A DNA stretch of 64,000 bases from Chitinophaga pinensis (GTDB taxonomy: Bacteria > Bacteroidota > Bacteroidia > NS11-12g > UBA955), in the NCBI GenBank assembly GCA_945877575.1, contig CAMDUE010000005.1:109226-173225 (forward strand). Reading direction: 5' to 3'. This document shows positions 39,093 through 48,700 of this stretch, in pieces. Under the pieces are notes generated by a model, which saw only the letters and a program-made list of their open reading frames with translations, did not search any database and was not told the DNA's origin. Numbering within the stretch: the stretch's first letter is position 1; each line of letters opens with the position of its first letter. The translations under genes and the position numbers were made by a program.

Positions 39093-42000
39093 TTTGTCCG
39101 TTGGGAGTTTCAATGACCACCAAGTACAATCCATCAGGAAGGTCGGAAATGTCTATGGATTTTTCGATGGACATTAACAACAATCGGCCCGAAGGATCAA
39201 ATATTTTAACCCCTTTTACGTTCAATACATTCACAATTTCGATGCGCTGAGACGCTGGATTGGGAACTATTGTTGCAGCCGCTTCAGCGTTTTTAACAAC
39301 TCCCGTGCTTGGCGTGGCCTTAACAAATTTGAACTGCCAATATCCTGTTCCGAAGTTGATGCCGGCGGTCAATTTGTTGCCGTTCAATGTGATTTGATAT
39401 TTCCTGAAATCGGGTTCTGTAGCGCCTGCGCCCAATTCGCCGTTGTTGGTTGCCTTGGGAAGTCCTAAATATTGTCCTTTACCGTTTAACACAAATTCTC
39501 CAGAAATACTGTCAATGTTCCAGCTTCCTGCTGTTGCCCCAGTGTGAGGTGCAACTGCGTCTCCGCAAGTTTCTTTTCCAGCGTTTTGCCAGCCCTCTAG
39601 CCAAGTTTGTCTTCCAAGGATGTTTTGAAAAGTTCCGTTTTCTGAGATCTGATATACGTCATCGAACAAGCACGAACGAGTATTAACATCGGCCAAACTG
39701 TTGCTCCACCAAGTCAAAGAACCGGCATTGGGTCCAACCGCTAATGCTCCGGCAATGGGTTCCAATTTCCAATCACCGGCAATGGTAATAACTGAAAATT
39801 TATGTGTGCTACTGACAGCAGAATCATTTTGATCATCGTAGGCAACGGCGAAAATTTGATGGGTTCCTAGCGGCATTGATTTTCTGAATTCGAAGGGTGC
39901 GGAACTGTCAGAATGGGTCAAAGCATTGTTGATCCAGAATTTGACATGGGTTATCTTGCCGTCTAAATCATCGGCCGACGCTGCAAAGGGAATGGATTGT
40001 CCAATGATGTAAGTGCCATTATTGGTGGGCTGTGATAATGAGATTTCAGGTTTCATGTTTCCCCCGTCTTGAACGTAAACAAATACCTCTTGGTAGTCAG
40101 AATTCAAACTATCAGAAACAGTTAGTCGCATTTTATAAACCCCTTTGACTAGGTTCAAAAGCTTAATTTTAGCCTCATTGCTAGGCGTAAGGTTGAGTTT
40201 ATTGGGGCCGTAAATTTGGCTCCATTGGTAGTTCAAATATCCCAAGAAACCAGAAGAGCTCAAAGAGCCATCAAGTGAGGTTGAATCTTGTGAAGTAGGA
40301 ACCGATTTATTGCCGCCAGCATGGGCCACAGGCAACTTTTTGGGTAAATCTGCGGCACGCACAAAGGTGAATTTGCCGAGGTTCATGCCCGATTCTTCAA
40401 ATGATATTTTCAATACTCTTCTGCCGCTCAACAAAGGAATATTCTTGACTGAAACGGTTCCGTAGGTTTCCCATTTTGCGGTGCTAGGGAATTTGATTCC
40501 GCTTGCAACTGTTTTATTATCAAGGACTAGCGATAGATTTCCTCCAGTACCCGCATTGCCGTTTGCGTAGCGAATGTTGAGGTCGTACAATCCATCTTTT
40601 TGGATGTTTACGGTGTATTCCGCCCACTCGCCCGATTCAATCCAAGTGAGTGTAGCTCCTTCTTTGGGATCTAAACTGGCATCGGCCGATTCAGTAGTTC
40701 TGAAGTTTCCGAGGTTTTCAGCATTGACGTCTAAGTATGAAATGCCTTGTCCGTTGCCCCCTTCGAATTCGTCAAAGTGCCCGGCTTCTATGGTTCCGGG
40801 AATGGCTCTCGCGGCTTTATTGTAGGGGACTTGTTCACCGGAAATGATGGTCAAGAAGTTTGAAAATAGCGCATTCCCGTCTTTAAATACTTTAGCGAAT
40901 ACTGTGTATTTTCCTGCGGGAAGACTTTTCAGAATCACGTTCGATGAATCTTTGCCCAGAAGTGTGGCTCCAGAAAACCATTGAATGGAATCGGGTTTGA
41001 AATTCACGCTATCCAAGCGAACAGTAACATCAGTTCCTTTGTAAACCTGTTCAAAATCAGTAGAAATGAGTGCTTTCCCGTCAAGGTCAAGGCTGGTTTT
41101 CAACTTTCGAGGAGGAACAACGAGTTGATATCCATCGGAAAAATCAATCTTCAAAGTATCCTTACCGTAGTTTTTTCCGACGTAAATCATTTGGGTGTCT
41201 TTCTTGAAAGCTACCGCCAGCGGATGGTTCGCTGAGATGTTTGACTGAAGCCTTCCCAAGCCATTCAAAGAGTGCAACCAATGGTAAGTCTGGGCATCGG
41301 AAATTCCGAATTTTAGATTGCGTTTCGGGTAGCTGTTGTAAAGTTCTATAGCTCGCGGGGCATCGGTCAAAGCCAAGAATTTCCAGTACACATCGTGCCA
41401 AAGATTGTCGTTGGCTTGATTGCTCAAAATTCCGGTATTTTTGGCCATTTCAGCCCATAAACGTTTAGCGTAGCTGGTATCGTGCGCCAAATAAAGCGAT
41501 CCACCGTGGATGGGGTAAAGCTCAATTCCATAAGACGCTGCAATGTCACTAGTCCAGAAAGTGCCGTTGTCGTATGAGTTTCCCCAAACGCGAGAAACCA
41601 AGGCATATTGTTGATTTGAACCGAAATTTCGCTTGTTTTTGTCAAACCAATACTCCTCAATCGCGCTTTGCTCCGTGGTGTAGAGGTATATTCCTAGGTT
41701 TCGAATTTGATCGTTGCCGGTAATGCTTCCCCAGTGAATCAAAGACGAGTTGAACTGCATGCTTTCGGAGGTCGATTCTTGATCATTTCCCTGTGGAAAG
41801 CTTGCAAATCCATTGGCCCAGCAATGTCCACTAAACGGATTGAAATTTCTCAAATAGGGAAATAAGCTGTCGTTTCTTTCGGGGGATGCCGCATCGCGGA
41901 CCAATAAATTAACCATTGCGCCGTACTTGCTGGCCCAACCCGGTTCGAATTCTTCGATAAATGAGGCTGCGTGAATGAAATATCCCCAGTGGAAATGATG

Positions 42001-43317
42001 GTCGTTGATGTTGTTGTCTTGTCCGTGCCCAGCCGGATAGCCAATCATGGAGCTCCACGTTTTGTTGTAATAAAACAGAAAAGCCACTTCAGGCGATTGG
42101 TGAGTAAGCCAATTTTCAAGGCGGGATTTTACCGTTTTTAACATAGATTGAACGGCTTTTTCATCGCCCATTTCGTGAGCAATTCTGGCAGTTTGGATGA
42201 GGCGATTCATCACCTGTCCCTCGTTATAGGAGTCAGTCCAAGTGCTCAGTCCATCGTATTGGATGTTCTCTATTTTCTGCTTCAATAGAAGCGGGTCAAA
42301 CTTGGCACTTCGGTTATTGACGTAAGGGAGGGTGGGTAAAATGCCTTTAAATGTGTGTTTTACGTTGAATTCCTTTTGGGCAATCATCTTCATTTTGCCT
42401 CTGATACTTGCGTATTCAAAGTTGAGGTAATTGCCAGAGCTCAAGGTTGAATGGGCCCAATGATGGGGTAGTAGTCCAACCAAAGGCATTGAATCTTTTC
42501 CTTCATGCACTTTGCAACTGATATTGAAGGCAGTGGTAACTTGGCTTTTTTGAGCATCAAATTGCCAGTTTGCCAGAGTGTTTATGGGTTCAACGTAAGC
42601 ATATTTCTGAAAAGAATCGGCCAAGGCATTTAAATTGGTGCTATTTTGAGGCAGCATCAACACCGACCAATAATTTTTATTGTTCAAGCTGGATGTATAG
42701 ATGCTTCCATTTTTCACCCACGTACTACCTTTGGGGCCGTAAACCACGAAATCAGCGCCGTTATAGGCGTTTTCGATGATGATTTTTTCGTTGGATATGG
42801 TTGCTGTGCCCGTATTGATCTTGATTTGAGCCTTATTCGATGAGTCTTTTTGATAATATACAAACGGCATTCCCATTCCAACGGTGGCTTGAAAACGCTG
42901 TGAACCGTTTTTCCACTCCATGGTGATGTGCCAGTCGCTGTAAGCCGAAATGTATGGTGCGTTGTGATTGAGTGATTCCACCCCCACCGTTATTGGTTCA
43001 ATGTCAGATATCACTCCCCATGGAATGTAAGAAGTCACCAGTCCACTATTGACTGTTTTCATGGTCAGCGGATAGTTAAACAGGTTGTCGCAATGGGCAT
43101 TTTTCACTTTCGCCGACCACCAATCATTTGTAGGTACGGGTTTCTTTTTCAGCGAATCAATCAGATACGGCGTGCCCGATGGAAATCCGTTTCTTCCGGC
43201 CACATCGGTACCTGGAAACTGGGTGGTATAGCTTCCATTTCCCACCTTAACGGTTTGGGCTTGAGTTTCAGTAGCAAATGCAAATGCGAATAATGATAGG
43301 GTTATTAGGCGGTACAT
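39061..43317 (-). CDS. GH81 endo-beta-1,3-glucanase, multidomain T9SS protein
   Basis: A 1418-residue secreted enzyme. The signal peptide is MYRLITLSLFAFAFATETQAQ. GH81 catalytic region: about residues 25-740 (TNDWWSAKVKN near the start, DHHFHWGYFIHAASF, FPQGNDQESTSESMQFNS with the catalytic Glu residues). CBM6-like domain: about 830-975. PKD: about 995-1085. Ig-like Big domain: about 1088-1178. A 150-residue module from GDWKLEPIAGALAVGP follows. T9SS sorting domain: from ATIVPNPASQRIEI at about 1347. It would hydrolyse laminarin- or callose-type beta-1,3-glucan at the cell surface. The start codon lies in the first unit of array F, so no ordinary promoter is visible for at least 160 bp. Confidence 0.88.
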   Translation of the reverse strand: MYRLITLSLFAFAFATETQAQTVKVGNGSYTTQFPGTDVAGRNGFPSGTPYLIDSLKKKPVPTNDWWSAKVKNAHCDNLFNYPLTMKTVNSGLVTSYIPWGVISDIEPITVGVESLNHNAPYISAYSDWHITMEWKNGSQRFQATVGMGMPFVYYQKDSSNKAQIKINTGTATISNEKIIIENAYNGADFVVYGPKGSTWVKNGSIYTSSLNNKNYWSVLMLPQNSTNLNALADSFQKYAYVEPINTLANWQFDAQKSQVTTAFNISCKVHEGKDSMPLVGLLPHHWAHSTLSSGNYLNFEYASIRGKMKMIAQKEFNVKHTFKGILPTLPYVNNRSAKFDPLLLKQKIENIQYDGLSTWTDSYNEGQVMNRLIQTARIAHEMGDEKAVQSMLKTVKSRLENWLTHQSPEVAFLFYYNKTWSSMIGYPAGHGQDNNINDHHFHWGYFIHAASFIEEFEPGWASKYGAMVNLLVRDAASPERNDSLFPYLRNFNPFSGHCWANGFASFPQGNDQESTSESMQFNSSLIHWGSITGNDQIRNLGIYLYTTEQSAIEEYWFDKNKRNFGSNQQYALVSRVWGNSYDNGTFWTSDIAASYGIELYPIHGGSLYLAHDTSYAKRLWAEMAKNTGILSNQANDNLWHDVYWKFLALTDAPRAIELYNSYPKRNLKFGISDAQTYHWLHSLNGLGRLQSNISANHPLAVAFKKDTQMIYVGKNYGKDTLKIDFSDGYQLVVPPRKLKTSLDLDGKALISTDFEQVYKGTDVTVRLDSVNFKPDSIQWFSGATLLGKDSSNVILKSLPAGKYTVFAKVFKDGNALFSNFLTIISGEQVPYNKAARAIPGTIEAGHFDEFEGGNGQGISYLDVNAENLGNFRTTESADASLDPKEGATLTWIESGEWAEYTVNIQKDGLYDLNIRYANGNAGTGGNLSLVLDNKTVASGIKFPSTAKWETYGTVSVKNIPLLSGRRVLKISFEESGMNLGKFTFVRAADLPKKLPVAHAGGNKSVPTSQDSTSLDGSLSSSGFLGYLNYQWSQIYGPNKLNLTPSNEAKIKLLNLVKGVYKMRLTVSDSLNSDYQEVFVYVQDGGNMKPEISLSQPTNNGTYIIGQSIPFAASADDLDGKITHVKFWINNALTHSDSSAPFEFRKSMPLGTHQIFAVAYDDQNDSAVSSTHKFSVITIAGDWKLEPIAGALAVGPNAGSLTWWSNSLADVNTRSCLFDDVYQISENGTFQNILGRQTWLEGWQNAGKETCGDAVAPHTGATAGSWNIDSISGEFVLNGKGQYLGLPKATNNGELGAGATEPDFRKYQITLNGNKLTAGINFGTGYWQFKFVKATPSTGVVKNAEAAATIVPNPASQRIEIVNVLNVKGVKIFDPSGRLLLMSIEKSIDISDLPDGLYLVVIETPNGQITSRILKSAE

Positions 43318-43478
43318 GGTAGATGGTAGGTTTTGGGGATCGGGTATCGGGTATCGGGGATCGGGTATCGGGGATCGGGGATCGGGGATCGGGGATCGGG
43401 GATCAGACTATGGGCCATGGACTACGGACTACGGACTACGGACTACGGACTACGGACTACGGACTATAGACCAACTAC
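43311..43478 (+). repeat. Heptanucleotide array F (about 24 units), covering the GH81 start codon
   Basis: Units GGTACAT, GGTAGAT and GGTAGGT, then about nine ATCGGGT/ATCGGGG, then six TACGGAC, all in one 7-bp phase. The GH81 ATG (complement of 43315-43317) is part of the first unit. Confidence 0.93.
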
Positions 43479-43511
43479 CAAAGATATACATTATTGTGAA
43501 AAGTACAATAA

Positions 43512-43541
43512 TTGACAATAAAATTCAATGATTTACGTTTT
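43512..43541 (+). promoter_or_regulatory. Promoter for the FGE-like gene
   Basis: TTG, 19 nt, TACGTTTT (one mismatch from TAnnTTTG), then 6 nt to ATG 43548. The leader would be very short. Confidence 0.45.
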
Positions 43542-43547
43542 AGGGCT

Positions 43548-44632
43548 ATGCGGATAATTTTTGGAATCATCGGGTTTATGGCTTTGAGTTTGAATGCTCA
43601 GATGCCTAAAGTTAAAGGGTACCATTACATTGTTGGAGCTTCTTATGAATTGCCTCGGAAGGGTGTGTATTATTGGTGGGATTCGACGGGGACAGCCAAA
43701 ATGAAAGGACTAGATGCTGATTCGGTGTCAGAGAATAAGGAAGTTTTTATGATGAAAGGGATACAAGGATTCGGTATATCTGAAACCGAGGTGACCAACA
43801 AAGAATGGTGGGAGTTCGTTTTTGCAGCGGTTGATTCAGCGTCAAAAGGGCAATCTACAGGAAATAAGATGAAAGACTTAGCAAAACTTTTGAAATTAGA
43901 TACTTGCGTGAAATGCGACAATCTTATTTCAATTTGGATGGCCAACAAGGGTAGAAACCAGATTTATTTTGATGGGGTGCCGGTGTTGCCGAGTTATTCT
44001 TGTTGGTTAGAAGATTTTCCTTTTGGACAGATGCAACCGATGGCTGATTATTATTTTCCGCATGTGTCTTATGCCGGATATCCGGTGGTGGGTATTTCTA
44101 AGGAACAAGCCTTGGCATATTGCAGATGGAAAACGCAGCAATTAATGTCGAAGTTGAAGAATGGTGATGTACAACATTGGGAGTTTGCTTTGCCTACAGA
44201 ATCGCAATTCATTTCAGCCGCGATGCACATCCCCGATAAAAAAAAAAGATGAAAGGGTATGCGCCGTATTTGCCTTTTACGCGAAACAGCAAGGGGCAAT
44301 TTTTATTGAATTACAATGCTTATATGGATCAGAAGGAGCCCAATCATTTCATTTTTAGCGATGGATATATGAACACTTGTCCAGTGTTTTCTTATTATCC
44401 GAACCAAAATGGGTTGTACAATTTGCATGGAAATGTGGCGGAGTGGACATGTTCGGAGGTTGAACCGACCGCAGGGGTAAAATCATCAATGCCGTTGTAT
44501 AAGGTGAAGGGCGGCTCTTACATGGATCCGGCGCCATGTGTTTGGGCTCGCAGTTTTACGGCGCTTCCTGCTTCGAAAGGAGATTCGCGGGTAGGATTCA
44601 GAATGGTGTTGGTGAGTAAGAAAGGTGCTTGA
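43548..44632 (+). pseudogene. FGE-sulfatase / GldK-like secreted protein, frameshifted at an A10 run
   Basis: A formylglycine-generating-enzyme-fold protein of the SUMF1/GldK/GldJ type. Signal MRIIFGIIGFMALSLNAQ; fold segments ISETEVTNKEWWEF, YPVVGISKEQALAYCRWKT, FALPTESQF, then, in another frame, LHGNVAEWTCSEV, YKVKGGSYMDPA and SRVGFRMVLV. The frame ends at TGA 44250-44252, right after a run of ten A (44237-44246), and resumes one base back. Eleven A would give one continuous protein of about 361 residues. It could be a true mutation, phase variation, transcriptional slippage on poly-A, or a sequencing error. Catalytic cysteines of true FGE are not obvious. Confidence 0.75.
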
Positions 44633-44635
44633 ATT

Positions 44636-44691
44636 GTCGGAATTTGATATATTTCCGCGTTTAAATTGTCGGAATTTAATATAATTCCGAC
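44636..44691. promoter_or_regulatory. Pair of related dyad elements, possible operator
   Basis: Two copies of GTCGGAATTTxATATAxTTCCG lie 32 bp apart. The second (44668-44691) is a perfect 9-bp inverted repeat, GTCGGAATT-6-AATTCCGAC. A TATTTTTG box follows at 44700-44707. No T-run, so not a terminator. Confidence 0.4.
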
Positions 44692-44706
44692 AGTTGCCGT
44701 ATTTTT

Positions 44707-45518
44707 GTGCCACTTTACCGCTTGAAAACTCTTTCGTTCAAATCTCAATCTCATTGTTTTTCCAAAAGAAATTTTTGGGTCCTCTCGATGATGATGCTTT
44801 TGCTTACGGTCCCTCAGTTTTTAGTGGCTCAGGTGGGAATAGGAACAACGGCGCCAAAGTCATCTTCGGTGTTGGATGTTGAGTCTACTTCGAAAGGTTT
44901 TTTATATCCTCGAATGACCAACACCCAAATGCTGGCAATCAGCTCACCAGCAAATGGATTAATGGTTTTTAATACCGATGCTGGTGCCTTGTACTATTAT
45001 AACGGAACCTCATGGCTATCCAAGGAAAACACCGTTTCTGGGTTTGTAAATACCAGCTCACCCCTGCAACGGGCTACAGAGTGGAGATATCCAAAGATAA
45101 AACCTTCAATACTGGGGTGGTTATGAAAGATGCAACCACTGCTTTCGCCACGTTCAGCCACTTAGTGGCCGGCACAACGTATTATTGGCATGTAATGACG
45201 AAGAACGGCGCGATAGAGAGTCCCTGGAGCGAAACCTGGAGTTTTACAACCAAGGCTCAAAACAGCACCGAAGTTTTCAATAGCGGATCCATAAATGTCT
45301 ATCCCAATCCAAGCTCCGGCAAGTATCAAATTACTTGCTCAGACGGATTGTTGCTGTCGTTCCATCTTTTGGATATCAACGGAAGAATCTTGCAGACCGC
45401 TGTTTTTGCAGGCACACAGCTTGCTGAATTAGATTTGATTTCTTTCCCTGTGGGACTTTATTTCCTGAGGATAGAAACCAGCCGTGGCCCATCATTGATG
45501 AAGTTGATGAGGGAATGA
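44707..45518 (+). pseudogene. Small T9SS protein, frameshifted at a C4 run
   Basis: Exported protein with the Bacteroidota surface-domain opening QVGIGTTAPKSSSVLDVES (signal up to VPQFLVAQ), a fibronectin-like part (PATGYRVEISKDKTFNTG, ending SETWSFTTK) and a T9SS sorting domain (INVYPNPSSGKYQI). The first frame stops at 45124-45126, and the rest of the protein is in the frame one base back. Restoring one C in CACCCCTG (about 45059-45066) would give one protein of about 270 residues. The FN3 domain also seems to lack its first half. GTG 44707 is a likely start because no better in-frame codon precedes the signal; a TTG at 44722 is possible. Confidence 0.7.
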
Positions 45519-45732
45519 GGCTATCGGATTGCCTCTGAAATTTGATCAGGGCTTATGTATTTTGTTAAAATTAGGTTCGTATGATGCAAATGTTAAATAC
45601 ACGAGTTTAATGTGTTATTTCATTGGTTTTTAGTGAATAAGAATTTCATTTTTCTTAATTAATATTTAAAATTAAACATAGAATCAAGTGATTTTCGTCC
45701 TTCATATTTGCTGTATATATTAATAAGGATAA

Positions 45733-48700
45733 ATGAAAAACACTTTCAAACAATTATTAAAGACATTCATTTGGAGTTTCGCGATTTTTGCGGCCTCTGA
45801 TTTGGGTGCACAGATTCAGCCGAAATTCTTGGCTCGACATTCTGTTGGTCGTTATTTCGATCAGGGAGCTGCGGAAATAGTTGCCTACAGCACTAAGTAC
45901 AAAAGAATGTTTGTAACAAACAATGTTACTAATTCTATTCACGTAGTAAATATTTCCAACCCAGGGAGTCCTTCATTGTATGACACAATTTCTTTGAAGC
46001 CCTATGGAATGGATCTTACTTCTGTAGTTTGTAATGGTGAATTCATTGGAGTAACCGTTATTGACTCAGCTGGAAAATTAGCAAACGGTAAGGTGGTGTT
46101 TTTTAACGCTGGAACATTAGCCTATGTAAGCCAAGTTAAAGTAGGTCCCAATCCCGACATGATGGTTTTTTCCAAGGACGGAAAAAAAGTATTGGTAGCG
46201 AACGAAGGTGAACCCTTAGATTATGTTCGTGACCCTGAGGGATCTGTGAGCATCATTGACATTTCAAATGGACTTAGTTCATTGACAAATTCAAACGTTA
46301 AAATTGCAGATTTTAAAGCCTTTAATAATGTTGCAATTGATTCAAAAATTAAAATTACGGGTAAGTTGGTGGATAGTGCAACTAAGTCGTCAGTGGTGAG
46401 AAATTCTACGGTAGCGGAAGACTTAGAGCCTGAGTATATTGCAATATCTGAAGATTCTAGAACAGCTTGGGTTACCTGCCAAGAGAATAACTGTGTTGCA
46501 GTATTAAACCTTGATAGTAATAAGTTCACGCGCTTGATTCCATTGGGATACAAAAATCACAACATAGTTGGTCAGGGTTTGGATTTTACAAATCAGGGCT
46601 CAACAATTTCTATTGATACCGTAAAAGTATTTGGTATGTATCAGCCAGACCAAATCACTTCTTACACGGTAAAAGGAACAACATATTATGTAACTGCAAA
46701 CGAAGGAGACCTTAGAGCAGATTGGGGAACGGTGAACAATGAAGAACAGGATATTCGTAATGCGGCAATTAAATTAGATACTGCAAAATTTGGTTTAAGT
46801 TCAGTTACACTGTTGAAAAACTCCACTGGTAGAGGCAGATTAAAAGTAAGTTCAAAATATGGTGATTTTAATAATGATGGAAAGTTTGATTCATTATTTT
46901 GTTTTGGTGGACGTTCATTCTCAATTTGGAATGGTTCAACTGGATCTTTAGTATACGATAGTAAAAATGACTTTGAAACCATCACGGCATCTAAGCTCGC
47001 TTCTATTTTCAATGCATCACACTCAAACAATACGCTTAAAAATAGAAGTGATGATAAGGGACCCGAGCCTGAATGTGTTACTATAGGTAAGATATTGGAT
47101 TCAACTTATGCATTTATTGGTTTAGAGCGAATTGGTGGTGTAATGATTTACAATATTACAGACCCAGCTAATGCTTATTATGTTAATTACATAAATACCC
47201 GTAACGCTTCGGTAACGCCTTCGGCAGCCAACTTGTCTACAGTTGGAGATTTGGGTCCTGAGAGCATTGTTTTTATACCTAAATCTGAAAGTCCCAATGG
47301 CAAAGACTTATTATTGGTATCAAATGAGGTTAGTGGTTCAGTTGCAATTATTGAATTGCAAAGCCGTAGTGATTTTCAAATGCAAATTTTGCATTCCAGT
47401 GATATGGAAAGTGGAGTTTCAGCTGTAAATGATGCCTACAAATTTGCTGCGATTGTTGATAAATTGGAAGATGCGCATGTCAACAATTTAACATTGTCAT
47501 CTGGAGATAACACTTTGCCTGGTCCATTTTTATCATCAGGTGAGGATCCAAAAGTTCAAGTGGCAATTCGTGCTACTGCTTCATCGTATTACAGCGGCAC
47601 AACTACTGCTTTAAGAGCATCAGTGGGACGTGCTGATATTGCTTTGATGAATATCATTGGTTACAATGCTTCTGCTCTAGGTAATCATGAGTTTGATTTG
47701 GGTACTTCGGAATTAAATTCTCAAATTGGTGTAGATATCCGTTCAACAGGTACTGATAAGCGTTGGGTTGGTGCACAATTTCCTTATGTTTCAGCCAATT
47801 TGAATTTTAGTTCTGACGCTAATTTGAGTTATTTATATACTTCTAGTATTTTGAAAGATGTTGATTTTAAAACTTCACCTTCAATAACTTCTAACGCGAG
47901 TAAAAAGGGAATAGCGCCATCAATTATTATTGAGCGCAATGGTCAAAAAATTGGAGTAGTTGGAGCTACAACTCAAATTCTGGCTAAAATATCTTCACCT
48001 GGGTCAACCGTTGTTATGGGTCCAAACAAAGACTCTATGGCTGCATTGGCTGCTATTTTGCAACCGGTTATTGATTCTTTGGTAATCAAAGAAAAAGTAA
48101 ATAAGATTATCTTATTGGCTCATTTACAACAGTTATCAAATGAAATTTCATTAGCCCCATTATTGAAAAAAGTAGATATCATTATCTCCGGTGGTAATCA
48201 CGATGTTACGGCTGATGGAAATGATCGCTTGATATCAGGACACACCAGAGTTAGACCTTATCCAATTGTTACTACTAACGCTGATGGAGATCCTTTGGCT
48301 ATCTTGAACAACACTTCTGATTGGAAGTATGTGGCACGTTTTGTATGTGATTTCGACTCTACCGGTAAGTTATTGGTTAATAAGTTGGATTCTACGGTAA
48401 ATGGTATGTATGCATCAGATAGTACTACATTGATTAATCTTTATGGTACTTATGGAGCCGCATTTAAAAGTGATTCAAAAGGGGCATACGCAAAAGTAAT
48501 TTGTGATTCTGTGGCTTCGGTAATTCGCTTGAAAGATGGGAATGTCTTTGGTAAGACCAATGTTTTCCTTGAAGGTCGTCGTGCGGTAATTAGAACTGAA
48601 GAAACTAATTTCGGTAATTTAACAGCAGAGGCAAATTTAGCTTATGCTAAAATTGCAGATTCTACAGTTCGAGTTTCTATTAAAAATGGAGGAGGTATCC

